Below, in pieces: positions 1 through 12,572 of a stretch of 64,000 nucleotides of DNA. The translations under genes were made by a program, and so were the position numbers. The notes beneath the pieces were generated by a model that did no database searches, was not told the origin of the DNA, and saw nothing but the letters and a program-made list of their open reading frames with translations. Position 1 is the first letter of the stretch, and each line of letters opens with the position of its first letter. The DNA is from Simmondsia chinensis (lineage: Eukaryota > Streptophyta > Magnoliopsida > Caryophyllales > Simmondsiaceae), in assembly GCA_018398585.1 (NCBI GenBank), contig JAGTTD010000015.1:26059478-26123477 (forward strand), in the 5' to 3' direction.

Positions 1-643
1 GATGGGTCGACCCGTCCCTTGTGGCAGGCTGGGTCACATGTTAATTTTGTTCTTGCCAAGCCCAGACCTGGTGCAACCCAGATGGGTGACACGAGTTTGA
101 CCCATTATCGGGTCCTCACGGGTCAAAACCGTGTTATTTCTTGAGTAATTAATATGATTAGATTTCATATGTCTAATCAAATAAAAGAATTTTTCCATAT
201 TATTTTATAATAATATTTATAATCTATTTTTATGTTATAATATATGTATTATACGTTTGAATTATTTAACGTTTTATAAATTACAAGTATTATTTAATTG
301 TATTTTATATTTAATTTATTGTATTTTATGAATTAGGAAAAGAGTGTTTCGACAAAAAGAACAAGAAAAAAGCATAAAAAACATGAGACCTAGGTCTAAC
401 CCTATTGTGACTAGGGTTTGACTTGTGATGAATCTAATCCATGTCAGATCCGTGACCCGGTTTGACTAGACCCATCCCAAACCTGTATCATGGGCCGAAC
501 TGGGTTAGGAATTTTTTTTCCCCTCCGCCGGCCTGGCCCAATCTATTGTATAGACAAGTCCAACCTGTGTCAACCCATTTGTACACTCCTGCCTCGCTGG
601 GCGAATCACGAGTCTATACGGGTTGAATCATTGGCCACCTCTA
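1..643. repeat. Right part of a hAT-like non-autonomous repeat
   Basis: The stretch is full of GGGT(C)GACCC and GGCCCAACC-like words and ends in TTGGCCACCTCTA. That end resembles the TAGAGGTGGCAA-type terminal inverted repeats of common plant hAT-like MITEs. The left end lies outside the window, so no target duplication can be checked. Small ORFs here look non-coding. Confidence 0.4.
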
Positions 644-887
644 ACTATCCCCATGCTTACCTCATATTTACCCCACAGTATTGACCTAATTTATATTTAA
701 TTAATTTAAACAGAAAATAATGACACATATAATCAATTTATCTATTAAAAATGTGGCAAATATAATAAGGTTATAAAAATAGTTTTAAATAAGTACATCT
801 ATGGATATAGATAACTATTAGATACACGAATTGGGGCATGTACAAGGCAGAAAATGGATATCCGATAGTAGTGGAGCAGGTATGAGT

Positions 888-1380
888 AGAGATGGCAATA
901 GGATGGGTAAAACCCGTTACCTATGGGCACCTGCCCCGTTTGAAGCGGATATGGGTATAGGTAAGGCAGTTAGTGGGTATGGGTTGGGTGTACCCCCCAC
1001 AGGTATGGGACGGGTACGGGTATAGTATTGTATCCGCCCCGCCCCGCCACGCTCCACTCTGCCTCGCCCTGCCTCGCTCTAACCCACCTTATACCCACCC
1101 TACCTAATTTATTTTATATTAATTAATTTTTAAATTAAAAAAAATATAAATTTAAATTCAATTACCTAAATTATTTATTAATGTTATTAAAAAAATATAA
1201 TTGAATTTTTAAAAATAGTACTAAGTAATTAACATGGGCGCATATAAATAATTGTTTTCTGCTCATATTAGGGCTGATACGAGGCTGGTAATGGATACCT
1301 GTTGGATATTCGTGGAGAATGGAGTGGGTACAGGTATGAATTTGGGTGGTGGGTAGGGCATGGAGGAGGCAACCCTGAGC
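888..1380. repeat. GGGTA/ACCC-rich repeat, possible degenerate hAT-like element
   Basis: It begins TAGAGATGGCAATAGG and carries many GGGTA and GGGTAC words, a CCCGCC-rich block (about 1035-1075), an AT-rich core and a second GGGTGGGTAGGG block. The first bases resemble hAT-like MITE termini. I found no clear right end or target duplication, so the boundaries are approximate. Confidence 0.3.
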
Positions 1381-1474
1381 TTATAGCCTAGACCATAACA
1401 TAACTAGTTTTTCACGCGTGGTTAGGATTGAGGTTGTACCCAACACTGAACACAATCTTTTATATAAATTAATA

Positions 1475-1748
1475 TTTAATTAGAAGTGACAAAGGAATTT
1501 GTTAGTGCTATTGAGATAATCCATGCTGCACCTAGGGTGATAAGATGGGTTATGCCCTTAGACTAGTTCATTACCCTAAGCCCTAACTTAAGTATTAATT
1601 CATGTTTAATATTGAATTGAGAGCAAGAAAGGAATTAAGTAATGCTAATGAGATAACATATGCTACACGTAGGATGATATCATAGAGCATGTCTTTAGAC
1701 TAGTTCATTACCCTAAGCCCTAGTTAATATTTAACACAGGTTTAGTGC
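1475..1748. repeat. Imperfect tandem duplication, period about 137 bp
   Basis: Two successive units share GACTAGTTCATTACCCTAAG (at 1561 and 1698) and several flanking words such as GCTA(T/A)TGAGATAA. The units have diverged by many substitutions, so the duplication is old. No ORF or known element is evident. The rest of 1749-2261 is AT-rich without recognisable features. Confidence 0.6.
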
Positions 1749-2261
1749 TTATAGCCAAAGCCATCTAAATCATTATCATAGTATAATACAATGAGGGGAT
1801 ACGAGTAAAGTTATCCTGAATTCATTTCCTAAACTACCTTCAATTGAATTGACACTTTAATATAAATTTTATTGCTTTCTTTAGTTAACTTTATAAATAA
1901 TCAACAAAATCCAAAAAGCTCGATTTCAACTGCTTGTTAACGACTAAACTCGACTTAACTCTGATTCCCTGTGGATATGACACCAGTATACCTGACTTAG
2001 CTATGACGAACTCGTACGGTTGCGAGTACACGGTTTTAAAACGCACTTTAAAACTAAATCAAGGTTTTAGGGTAAAACTAAGGAAAGAAACAATGGACGA
2101 TGACGTTGATCCTTGCTTTGAAACCCTTAGCACTCCAAACACTTGCGCTTCGGCATTTAAGAACCCCTTGGATCTCGTAGTGGCTTCGGGAAGGAGAGGA
2201 GAAGGAGAGGGGTGGAAAAAGATCCTTAAAACAATTAGGTATTTGATATTTAAATGCAGAG

Positions 2262-2312
<51 letters not shown>
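2262..2312. repeat. Poly-C homopolymer, 51 bp
   Basis: An uninterrupted run of 51 C residues lies between GCAGAG and GCCCGAAAA. The overlapping reading frames (poly-Pro on +, poly-Gly on -) are artefacts of the run. The complementary poly-G can form G-quadruplex and the C strand an i-motif. A length error in assembly is also possible. Nothing recognisable lies in 2313-3097. Confidence 0.9.
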
Positions 2313-2313
<1 letters not shown>

Positions 2314-3302
2314 CCCGAAAAAAATTGTGGGCACCGTGCGATATCCCCTTCTCTCTCCGTCCATATATCTTAATATACATACATATACATATAATTATGA
2401 CCCGATTGGTCCTTCTTTTCCACACATGGTCAGGTTTCTCATAGTCGTCTTCAATTATGCCTCGATCATGCTTGATTCTGCTTCTTTTCAACATTTGTTT
2501 GCTGCATTGCACTCTAAGCCAAAATGTACCTAGATTACAACAAAAAACACATGTAAAAGCCAAATATGTTGTAGGAATGAGAAATAAAATATGTAAATAT
2601 GAAGTACATCACCTACCTATCAAGAGTCAAATTGAATTTATCCCAATAGGTAAAAGGGGGATTCATTAACTTGGTAAAATCATTTTGATTAAGTAGCACA
2701 CGTGCCTATGACTGAAGAAAGAACCTAAAGACGCACTCTTGATGACGATAATATTTCAATGATGTAAAGCATGCACTTGAGGTAGTTATGTGAGATGGCA
2801 AAACTAGATGGGGGACTCAAGCACAGCTGTAGGTTTGGGGAGACATGCAAGAAAAGTAAGTTACTCTTCAACAGCCACCCGTCTTTAGAAGAACTATGGC
2901 CGAACATGGAAAGCTTTGAGCCCCTCAGGGGACGTGTAAGCGAAAATCTCGGAAAGGGTAGTTATCTTTAAGTTCCATAAATATGGGAACAAGGAGTTTA
3001 GTAACTTCTTCTATACTTCAACATTTCTTTGGAATGTAGGAGTGTTGGTGACGATATATAATGAGGTGTATTCTATTTGTCTTTTGCTGTAGTTTCCTGT
3101 TAGAAAATCAAACAATTAAGCACAAGGAAAGCGAAAAAATTAGGAAACCTTGAAACAATCAATATCTATATTTTTACGTGGAAATCCTCTCTCAATTAGA
3201 GTGAAGAACCACAGGACCCAAACGAGTGCCTCGTCCACTATGTAATTTAAGGATGAAAATCTCTAATTGAAACTCCCAAACCTATATTCTATTTGGGGAG
3301 AA

Positions 3303-3741
3303 GTGGTGTTATCCTTGTGTAGGCATCTTTGGTAGGCATTCTTTGTAATGTGGTCTTCAGGTGTGGCGTTTACATTTTAGTGTTTTGTTTGTGTGGCCGT
3401 AGGTGCCGTGGATGTGTCTTTCACATGACCTAACCCTTTTCAGGATGCCTTGCTTTTAGGACGGCAAGATCTTCAGGTTGGGGGTCCTCAGAAACAGCCT
3501 CTCTTCCACTCGGAAGGGGTAAGGCTGGTACATCCACCCCGTAGACCCTGCTTTTGCGGCAGCCCATGAGGCACTGGGAATGTTGTTGTTGTTGTTGTTT
3601 ATGTGGCCATAGGTAGATCTTGATGTTTTTGATTTTTGGTTTTTTGGCCTTGATCTCTTCCCGCACATGTGTGGTCTCGGTTTCCACCTCCGTGGGATGC
3701 CAATTTTTCTATCGCAATTTTTTCGCTAATTATCAAAAAAA
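3303..3741 (+). mobile_element. L1-type LINE 3' fragment, split by a SINE
   Basis: The segment interrupts the solo LTR and ends TCGCTAATTATCAAAAAAA. The same 3' end occurs at 4026 and 38139 (both minus) and about 19222. Alignment by eye with 19130-19222 extends about 60 bp upstream of the tail. The left boundary is approximate. Confidence 0.5.
3405..3597 (+). mobile_element. SINE with RTE-like 3' body, 193 bp
   Basis: It is flanked by near-identical 17-bp repeats (3388-3404 and 3598-3614, TTTRTGTGGCCRTAGGT, two mismatches), a typical retroposition duplication. The body reads CAGAAACAGCCTCTCTTCC, then GGTAAGGCTGGTACATCC, then a GTTGTTGTTG tail. The same body occurs in the other SINEs here and in the RTE LINE tail (58916-59084). 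The first 70 bp are neither 5S nor an obvious tRNA head. Confidence 0.75.
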
Positions 3742-4025
3742 TGTGACTACTGCACAGTAAGTCACCAACCATCTCACATTGTAATTACTGCATAACGAGT
3801 CAACAATCCTCTGACAATGTTAATACTGCACAGCAAGTCACTAATCCTCCTAAATGTAGCTTGTGCACGGCAAGTCATTAACCTTCTTCAACATAGTTTT
3901 GGATAGAAGAAGCTACAAAATCTCACAAAACACCGCTCAATCATCACACACTTCTCAAAGCATCTCTCTTCCCTTACCCGAATGCCCCCTTGGGCACCCC
4001 TTTACAAATCACTCAAACCCCTCAC

Positions 4026-4829
4026 TTTTTTTCGATAATTAGCGACCTGGTCGCAATACAAATCTAGCGCTCGAGCAAGTGAGCCCTTATAAAACCCGCT
4101 AAGTAATGGGGCACCACAGTACAAAAAAGAAACAAACAGGGCTACAAGCAAAAATCGATATAACAGGGAGATCCTCAACAGACCATTATGACTGATTTGG
4201 GGTCAGGGCGCTTAAAGCAGGATAAAGGAGGCAGTTAGGTCACCCTTTCATCAAGTATAGCACTCACCATAGGCAGTTCAAAACCATCAAAGTCCAGACT
4301 TAGCCTTCTCCCCATCTCAATTACTTGCTCAGCCTTAAGAATCTTATCGACATCTTTCATGCTGCCACCCCGCTTCGCCATGTTCCTCTTTCTCTGCTTG
4401 CCTGAGGCCTTAGTTGATTTTTGCACACTATTTTTGGACGACATATCCTTCAGGAGCTCTTGAAGCTCCCGCTTCTCTTTCTCTTTCTTCTTGTGCTTCA
4501 AAGCTCTCCTTTCCCTTTTTGTCTTCAACCCTTTTCCTTTACTCTTACTAGCACAACTAGGCCCCTCCATAAGTAGCTTTTCTCTCTTCAGAGCATGGGG
4601 CTCGAACCCTAGTAGAAACTCAAGCCCAGAGGACCCTGAATCATAATCACTAGCGATGTTTCGAGTTTCGTTCTCATGAGGCGAAGTCTAAGCATAAGAT
4701 CGTATTTATTCGGCTTTATCACTTTCAGTCCACCGGAGAACAGAAGGGACATGTTGGTTTTCTCGAACTTCCTGAAGTGGTATTTGATCAACAGACCGGG
4801 GAAGCGGAGGAAGAAGAGAAGCATGTGGC
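4026..4829 (-). mobile_element. 5'-truncated ORF1-only LINE-like copy A
   Basis: The flanks carry a perfect 16-bp duplication, CACTCAAACCCCTCAC (4010-4025 and 4830-4845), and a poly-T run at the left, which is a poly-A tail on minus. The 3' end GTCGCTAATTATCG+A is shared with copy B at 38139-40859. The coding part matches the C-terminal third of copy B ORF1. No endonuclease or reverse transcriptase lies between ORF1 and the tail. Confidence 0.8.
4235..4570 (-). pseudogene. LINE ORF1 C-terminal fragment (copy A)
   Basis: The 111-codon open stretch encodes a very basic lysine/arginine-rich segment (residues about 10-75), then EMGRRLSLDFDGFELPM and a stop. The reading frame extends upstream, before the internal Met, into SDYDSGSSGLEFLLGFEPHAL. 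This corresponds to SDNDSAASGPEFPPSFEPTAL in copy B. Both copies share the RALK-KEK-KREL-KDMS pattern. It is the tail of an L1-type ORF1 nucleic-acid-binding protein and lacks the RRM. It is not a host gene; upstream frame-breaking stops make it non-functional. Confidence 0.65.
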
Positions 4830-5101
4830 CACTCAAACCCCTCACATTTTTTTCTCTTTTTCCTCTCTATTTTTCTTTCTCACTTTTCTACTACCTAACT
4901 ATCAATCCTTACCCATTTTTATAATGAGTTACCTAAATCAAATCTAATTTAAAGTATCAAATTAAACTTATTTGGGCAATCTAATCTAAATCAGATCTCA
5001 TCCAAATCTCAACTAAATTAAATCTAAATCATATCAAGTCTAAATTAAATCTAAATCATATCAAATCAATATCTAATTTTGAGATAAATAACATCCTAAC
5101 A

Positions 5102-6372
5102 TTTTCTATATTCGCCCCTTACGATGAATTTAAGTTTTGCTATTGCTTCAAGGTTTTCAATACCAAGCCTTGAGCTTGATTGAGTTAATCTTGAATTGAC
5201 AATTCAAATTAGTACGCTTGACCTAAGCTTGTTAGGTTTGATCTTGATTAAATTGTTAAGAGTCAAGGTTGATAGACTAACTACCTGATTGAATCGGGTT
5301 GAACATAAGCTGCCAATCTCTGAAGATTACCTCCACCTCAATTCTAAACTATAGAGCATTATGTTGAAGAAGTCTTCTTCATTGGGACATAGACATAATG
5401 GACAAATATTGTATATTGAAGTAAAATATACCAAAAATAGGTACTAAAAATATTGCAAGTGATTAATTCAGGTCAATCACATACGATACTAACCTTATTT
5501 GTCCCTACTCATGGTAAATCTATTTCCGAGTTTGCCGATAAGAGAGTTTAGAAGCACGAACACAATATTGAACCGGTGCTATATCATTTTTTTTTTGTGA
5601 TAATTGGATCTTTCATGTTGAAATTTTCCTCCCCCACTGTTGACTTTGTACATAGAGTATGCACTTTTTCATCGTTACTTGAACTTAAAATACGTTCTTA
5701 ATTTTTTTTTTAAATTTTATTTATGTATATTGTTAGATATTGTTGGAAAATAAATCAAGTCTGTTACACAGAAGTAGGAAAGCAACATGAAAAAAAAAAA
5801 AAAATTTGGATTAACTTACACTTTATATTTTGGTCGGTACATGTACATCAAATGATATTTTCAACAGTAGAAAACAAATTTGATTTATAGACTTTACAAA
5901 TAGACAACTTCAAGATAATGTACGAAATAAAATAACACTTGCATCACATGAAAAAACCTAGTATGTATTATATCAAATATTTCATTCCACTGTTATCCAA
6001 TTCCTTCTTTAGAGGGAATCCGAGATATGGGGGAGTTGCTAATTTGTCTATAAATCACTCCTGGTACATCTCCGGAAAAGAGAGAGAAAAACATTTTCCT
6101 AGTGAAAATACGTTTCCAGGTTTTTGGTGACGTGGAATTAAAAAGACTTTGATAACCTTTTTGATATCCATGCATGACCATAAACAAGATTAGCCAGGTG
6201 GTACAATAAGTTCATATGAAGGCTTATAAGACAAGTTGAATATCCTATTCTGTAATTTTTGAGATATACTTAAAATTTGTGTCAACCTATATTTTTTGAC
6301 ATGTATAATTTTTTTTTGCACAAAAGCGAGAAATATTATATCATCAAAATTCAATTGTAAAATTAATATTAC
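5102..6372. other. AT-rich intergenic DNA
   Basis: I see no gene, terminal repeat or RNA gene. There are short homopolymers (T at about 5589-5597, A at about 5789-5803) and only short chance ORFs. Confidence 0.6.
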
Positions 6373-6853
6373 CGTTAGGATATTATTTACTTCAAAATTA
6401 ATATGATTTGATTTAGTGAAATATTATTCGATTATATTGAGTTACCATTTGATATTTTAAATCATATTAGATTTAGGTAACTCATTATAAATAAGGCTTA
6501 AGGTTGAGCATCGATGAGAGAAAAGAGTAGAAAGGAAAATGTGAGGGCTTTGAATGATTTGTAAAGGGTAACTTGGGAAAGTACCTGGGCAAGGGCGGGA
6601 GTGAGATATTAATATTGAGAGGTATTTTGATTGAGAGATATTAATAAAAGTTATGTAGCTTTCTCTATTCAAAGTTACATTGTGAGATGATTGGTGATTC
6701 GCTGTGCAGTAGTTACATTTTGAGAGGGTTGCTAACTTGTGCAATAATAACATTGATGTTGATGATTGATGATTGATAATTGATGATGAGATTGTAATAT
6801 GGGTTCGGGGATTATAATTAGAGATTGTAATTTCTAAATTTCATAGTGGATGA

Positions 6854-7669
6854 TGTTGGAATAATGATATAAGAAATACATGATAAAAACCAAGTGAAGT
6901 AGCAAAATGACACTTTTTCTTGTATCCCACATAGACAAAATAGGAGGGAATTTTTGGGTTTATATATGGGTACCTTAGAGTCACCCTTTGAATTAATTTA
7001 TGGATGAGAGTATGGACACCATACGCGCACGCGCGCAGCCCGCAGTGCCATGCTCGGGCGAGGGTGTGGGTCTTATTTTTTCTAACGGGTAAAATTATTT
7101 TACAGAAAATTCGGTCTCTTACTGTTTCGTGCTTAACGTTAGTTGCCGAGATTTTTTCCTCTATCACGCTAACTGGCAACGATCCCATATCACCTCAGTT
7201 TTAGGACGCCGGTTGAAACTACAGTCCCATTTTATAGGGATCGGTTGATGCATTCCAATACTATAAATTCAGTCCTTCTTCTTCAGTTTAAATCATCAAA
7301 AAACGCAGACAAAGACTATAACTTTTCTCTCCACCTTTCCTTTCGGTTCTCTCTATTTCTTCTAATATTGGGCAAAGTTCTGAAGCGTCTCCTACCCGAT
7401 TGCTGTCGAGTGCACGGCAGTGATCGAATCGTGTTAATCCTGGAGGACGGCCGCCAAATCAGCTGTGTGCACCAAAGCAGTGGCGAAATCGTCTTTTAGG
7501 GCAGTGGTACTTCCCACGGCACGGTGTCTTCGGTATTACATTCAATTTCTTAATTCTCTCGTGTTATTTGTTTGTCACGTTTATATATTTTAACCAGGTT
7601 TAATCGCTGCTATTTAATGCTGGAAAAATACGTTCGTTTTTACTGCGACTACTAGTTATTTTTATAACA
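6854..7669 (+). repeat. Copia-1 5' LTR
   Basis: This 816-bp direct repeat begins TGTTGGAATAATG and ends TTATAACA. It contains a possible TATATATGGG box near 6961. The sequence just downstream (ATCTAAAAGGCG) is not the usual initiator-Met primer site. Between it and gag (7670-8073) is a T-rich untranslated leader. Confidence 0.92.
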
Positions 7670-8073
7670 ATCTAAAAGGCGATTTTTTTTGTTTCTTCAC
7701 AATATACAGCCGACTGGAAATTTATTTCTCTGCAGCAAAGTTTACTGCATTTTTTTCACTGCAGTATTTTTGGTTAAAATTTTTAGTAGTTGTTATCTCA
7801 CTAAAAATTCCACTGCGTATTTTTCGTGTTTTTCCTGCGCACTTACATTGCAGTATTTTTCGGTTTTTGCGTTATTTTACTATTTTTTTTCTGCGTTAAT
7901 TTACTGCATTAATTCACTGCGCTTTCTGCGATTTGCTGTTAGTATAATTTCTACGTATCTCAACAGTAACCGCAATATAGTTTAAAAAAAAAAAACAAAC
8001 AAAAACCTACAAATTTCTGCGTCAACATACTTCAATTTTTGTAAGTGTTAGTAAGCGAAACTAATATTTAAAC

Positions 8074-11000
8074 ATGACAACCAAATTACCGCTTTCCGAC
8101 ATGTCTAAAGTTGAACCACTTGACGGGAAAAATTATAAAAGGTGGTCTCAGAAAATGTTATTTTTTCTTCAATAAGTTTGTATCGATTATGTACTCTTTG
8201 ACAAAAAGGAACCCGACGGTGAAAATGAGAAAAAAGCCTATCAAGAAAAATTCGCCGTAGACGATCGAACTTGTAGAGGAAATTTGCTACATTATATGAG
8301 TGACGGCCTTTTTGATATTTATGTAAAACTGCAATCATCAAAAGAAATATGGGAATCTCTACAGAAAAAATATGGAGGTGATGATTCATGGACTAGAAAA
8401 TATGCCGTTAGTAAGTGGCTGGATTTCAAATTCATGGATAATAAACCGATAATTGATCAAGTTCATGAATATGAAAACATAGTAACTACTCTATTATCAG
8501 AGGGTCTTAAAATTTGTGAAATTACACAAGCATATGTTTTAATTGAAAAACTTCCATCTTCCTGGAAGGAATATAGAAACCAACTTATGCATAAAAAGAA
8601 AGACCCGACATTAGAAGAGTTAGTGAACCACTTAAAGATTGAAGAAGGGAATAGACTTAAAGAGAGGAGGCATTCATATTCAGATCTTTCTAAGGCTAAC
8701 ATTGTAGAAGCAAGAACCAGTGTATCTGACAGGTTTAAAAGTAAAGGAAAGAAGCACTATTCTAGTTTCAAACCTGGTGGAAAAATTCAAAAGCCAAACA
8801 ACAAATTTCTCGGAGATTGCTATCATTATGGAAAACGTGGACATATGGCTCGGGATTGCAGAATCAAAAAGAACCAGTTTAAGGACCCAAAGCATAAAGC
8901 ACATCTTGTGGAAACAGAAAACATTGTAGCTGTTGTCTCAGAGGTGAACCTGGTAAACAATATGACTGAATGGATCGTGGACACCGGGGCTACCAGGCAT
9001 ATCTGCGCAAACCGAAGTATGTTCCAAGAATACCAGAAATTGACCGATGGGGAAGTGGTCTTCATGGGCAATTCTGCGGCAGCACCTATTCTCAGAAAAG
9101 GGAAGATTTCTTTAAAACTCACCTCTAAAAAATTTCTTACTTTAACGAATGTGCTGCATGTGTCTGAAATGCGTAGGAATCTGATCTCGGGTAGTCTCTT
9201 GATTAAAGCTGGTTTGAAATTATTATTTGATTCAGATAAACTAGTCCTAACTAGGAATGGTGAATTTATGGGAAAGGGTTTTTGTAATGCTGGTTTGTTT
9301 GTCCTTGATGCTGTTTCCATAAATGAGAATGCAAGTACATCTTCTGCTTATATCGTTGAATCTCTCGAATTGTGGCATGCTCGCTTAGGACACATAAATG
9401 TTGAATCAATTAAACGACTTAAGAAAATGAATATGATTCCTAACTTCAGTAATACCAGCTTTAATAAGTGTGAAATATGTGTAGAAGCTAAGTATGCTAA
9501 AAAACCCTTGAAGTCTATCGAGAGACAATCAGAACTTCTTGAGCTAATCCACACTGATTTAGGAGACTATAAAAGCCTAATGAGTAGAGGTGGAAAAAGA
9601 TACTACATGACATTTGTAGACGATTATTCTAGATACTCAATGGTATACCTCCTAAATACTAAAGATGAAGCAGAAGAAATATTTTTGAAATAAAAAGCTG
9701 AAGTAGAAAATCAATTAGGAAGGAAAATTAAAAGAGTTAGGTCCGATAGAGGAGGAGAATATGATCCAACTTCTCTAGAAAAATTTTGTGAGGAAAATGG
9801 AATAATACATGAGCGAAGCCCTCCTTACTGTCCACAATCTAACGGCATCGCTGAAAAGAAAAAATAGAACATTAAAGAACATGATGAATGCAATGTTAAT
9901 TAGCTCTGGACTACCTGATAACATGTGGGGGGAGGCGATCTTATCTGCTTGTCATGTGCTAAATAAAGTTCCTTATAAAAGGCTAGATAAAACCCCATAT
10001 GAAATATGGAAAGGTCATGCACCTAATCTGAAATACTTGAAAGTGTGGGGGTGCCTAGCCAAAGTTGGGCTACCCGACTTTAAACGAAGTAAAATTGGAC
10101 CTAAGACTGTTGACTCTATTTTCATTGGATATGCTTATCATAGTGCCGCTTATTGTTTTTTGATTAAGGGGTCTAATAATTCATATGCATGTGATAGTAT
10201 CATTGAATCCAGAGATGCTGAATTCTTTAAACATATATTCCCCTTGAAATCTAATGATGTTACAACCGTCTAATTTTTCTTCTCATAATATGACTGTTAA
10301 CCATGATTATACCCACGATATAGACACTCCTGAAATTAGAAGGAGTAAAAGAGATAGGAAAGAAATTAACCTTGGGCCCGATTATGTTACTATTTTTCTA
10401 ACAGAAAATGACTTCATAAATGAAGAAATAGTAAGTGTCTATATGTTGGAAGAAGACCCTAGAACTTACGATGAGGCCATTAGATCAGTTGACTCTACCT
10501 TTTGGAAAGAGGCTATTAATAGCGAATTAGAATCAATTCTAAGCAATCACACTTGGGAATTGGTAGACCTTCCTAGAGGATGTAAACCAATAGGTTGTAA
10601 ATGGGTCTTTAGAAGGAAAATGAAGGCTGATGGGACAATAGATAAGTTTAAGGCAAGGTTAGTGGCTAAGGGTTACACCCAGAAACAGGGGTTAGATTAT
10701 TTCGATACTTATTCACCCGTCACTAAAATAGACACAATTAGAACCTTGATTGCCCTTGCGTCTATTCATGATTTGGTAATACATCAAACAGATGTTAAAA
10801 CTGCCTTTCTAAATGGTGACCTAGATGAAGAGATTTATATGGAACAACCTGAGGGTTTCATAGTCCCTGGTAATGAAAAGAAAGTTTGTAAACTTATAAA
10901 ATCTCTATATGGTCTCAAACAGGAGCCTAAACAGTGGCATGAGAAATTTAACAGCATGCTAATAGCGAACAATTTTCGTGTAAATGATGGAGACTCTTGT

Positions 11001-11978
11001 GCGTATATTAAGACTAATTCGAATGGTTGTGTACTCATATGTCTATATGTTGATGATATGTTGATATTTGGCAGAAACTTGAATGTCGTTAATGAAACAA
11101 AAACTTTCTATGTTCTAAATTTGATATGAAAGATATGGGTGAGGCAGACGTGATTCTAGGAGTTAAAATTGTGAGAACTCCCGTAGGCATAAGCCTAAAT
11201 CAGTCTCACTATGTTGAGAAGATACTTAGAAAGTTTGATATGTTTAATGCTGATACTGTAAGAACACCCTATGATCCCAGTGTACATCTAATGAAACATA
11301 GAGGTGTTGCTATGTGCCAAACTGAGTATGCTAAAATAATTGGCAGTGTTATGTTTTTAATGAACTGCACTGGACCTGACATTGCATATGCTGTAAGTAG
11401 ACTCAGTAGATACACACTAATCCTAATCAAGAGCATTGGAATGCATTAAAAAGGTTGCTTAAATATTTGAAAGGAACTATGGATTGGGGACTTCATTATG
11501 GAAAGTTTCCTGCTGTTTTAGAGGGATATTGTGACCCCAATTGGGTGTCTGATAATGATGAAATTAATTCCACTAGTGGATATGTGTTCACACTAGCTGG
11601 AGGTGCTATATCCTGGAAATCGTCTAAGCAATCTTGTACTGCTACATCTACTATGGAAGCTGAGTTCATTGCTCTTGAGTTGGCAGGTCATGAAGCCGAG
11701 TGGCTAAGAAGCTTATTGGTAGATGTGCCATTGTGGGGGCTTCCAGCGCCGTCAGTATCACTTCACTGTGATAGTCAAGCTGCAATTACTATGGCAAAGA
11801 ACAAAGTTTACAATGGCAAGAGGAGACATATTCGTCTCAGGCATAAGATCGTGAAGTGATAGCACTAGACTATGTAAATTCAGAAAAGAATCTTGCGGAT
11901 CCGTTGACAAAAGGCCTTTGTCGTAAAATGATTATAGAAACATCAAAGGGGATGGGATTAAAGTCTGTACATGAATAA
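8074..11978 (+). pseudogene. Copia-1 gag-pol, broken
   Basis: The start ATG at 8074 gives MTTKLPLSDMSKVEPLDGKN, with an in-frame TAA at 8173. The frame then stays open (8176-9690) through a UBN2-type gag, a degenerate zinc knuckle (8818-8859, second Cys replaced by Tyr), a protease core DTGA (8980), and the integrase HHCC region (WHARLGH at 9373). A TAA lies at 9691. Frameshifts follow near 9860 (A-run), 10250, 11105 and 11415, and a small deletion near 11855. RT keeps YVDD (about 11046), and RNase H keeps [10 protein letters not shown] and DSQAA. The frame closes at 11978 after KSVHE. All domains are recognisable but the element cannot make a full polyprotein. Confidence 0.9.
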
Positions 11979-12560
11979 ATTATGATGTATCCAACTTGGT
12001 TCTAACAGGTTCAATGTGAAAAGTCATGGTTTTATTCTAGAAAATGCACCGTGTTTTATGTTGTCCCTCCCTATGGTGTGATAGTGCGGAAACGGGTCCA
12101 TAGCCATATGTTTGGTGATGTAAGCAAGGCTTGCACTTGATGGACACTGTTTGTATGTTACCAAGGGGTGAGGTTGAGCTTTAGCTCTTAATGGACCCAT
12201 ATCCATATATTTGGTGGTGTGCAGTAACACACACTTGATGGGATCCACCTATGTAGGTGTGGGAGTGTGGCCACTCCCTATGAAGGTTTAAGACTTGCTT
12301 TTTAGAGCGCCTATGAATATCTAGGAGGAGCGCATGGCCGATAAAACGCGCAAAATTGCAGGAGTCGCTGAGATCTGGAGTTTGGTGTGTGTCCAAGTGG
12401 AAGACTATACGACCCCTTGTGAGGTTCAAGACGAAAGTCACCTAGCAAGATGTTGGTCCTAAACTTGGGTTATACTAGGTGACGATTCAAGTCGCAAGAC
12501 ATCGGCACTGAAAAACTAAACTCCCTTTGCCCAATCTGTCTTTCTTTTCTTTCTTGTATC

Positions 12561-12572
12561 ATTTGTGGGGGA
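12561..12572 (+). other. Copia-1 polypurine tract
   Basis: The sequence TTTGTGGGGGA lies directly against the 3' LTR start at 12573, where plus-strand priming is expected. The stretch 11979-12560 between the pol end and this tract is untranslated. Confidence 0.65.

Larger units (their letters stand above)
3098..5101 (-). mobile_element. Solo LTR (Ty1-copia-like), interrupted by later insertions
   Basis: It starts TGTTAGAAAATC and ends CATCCTAACA. Its interior shares a run of related words (ACTGCACAGTAAGTCA, GATGCCCCC...GGGCA, TCCACTATG) with the LTR at 60764-61631. Flanking 5-mers are TTTCC and TTTTC (4 of 5), consistent with an old target duplication. No internal domain follows, so it is read as a solo LTR. 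It has since received an L1 3' fragment, a SINE within that fragment and an ORF1-only LINE copy. Confidence 0.6.

Noticed and set aside
2059..2563. Overlapping ORFs of 100-200 codons with poly-Pro/poly-Gly
   Set aside because: They are opened by the 51-bp poly-C run, which has no stops in any frame; the flanks have no protein-like features.
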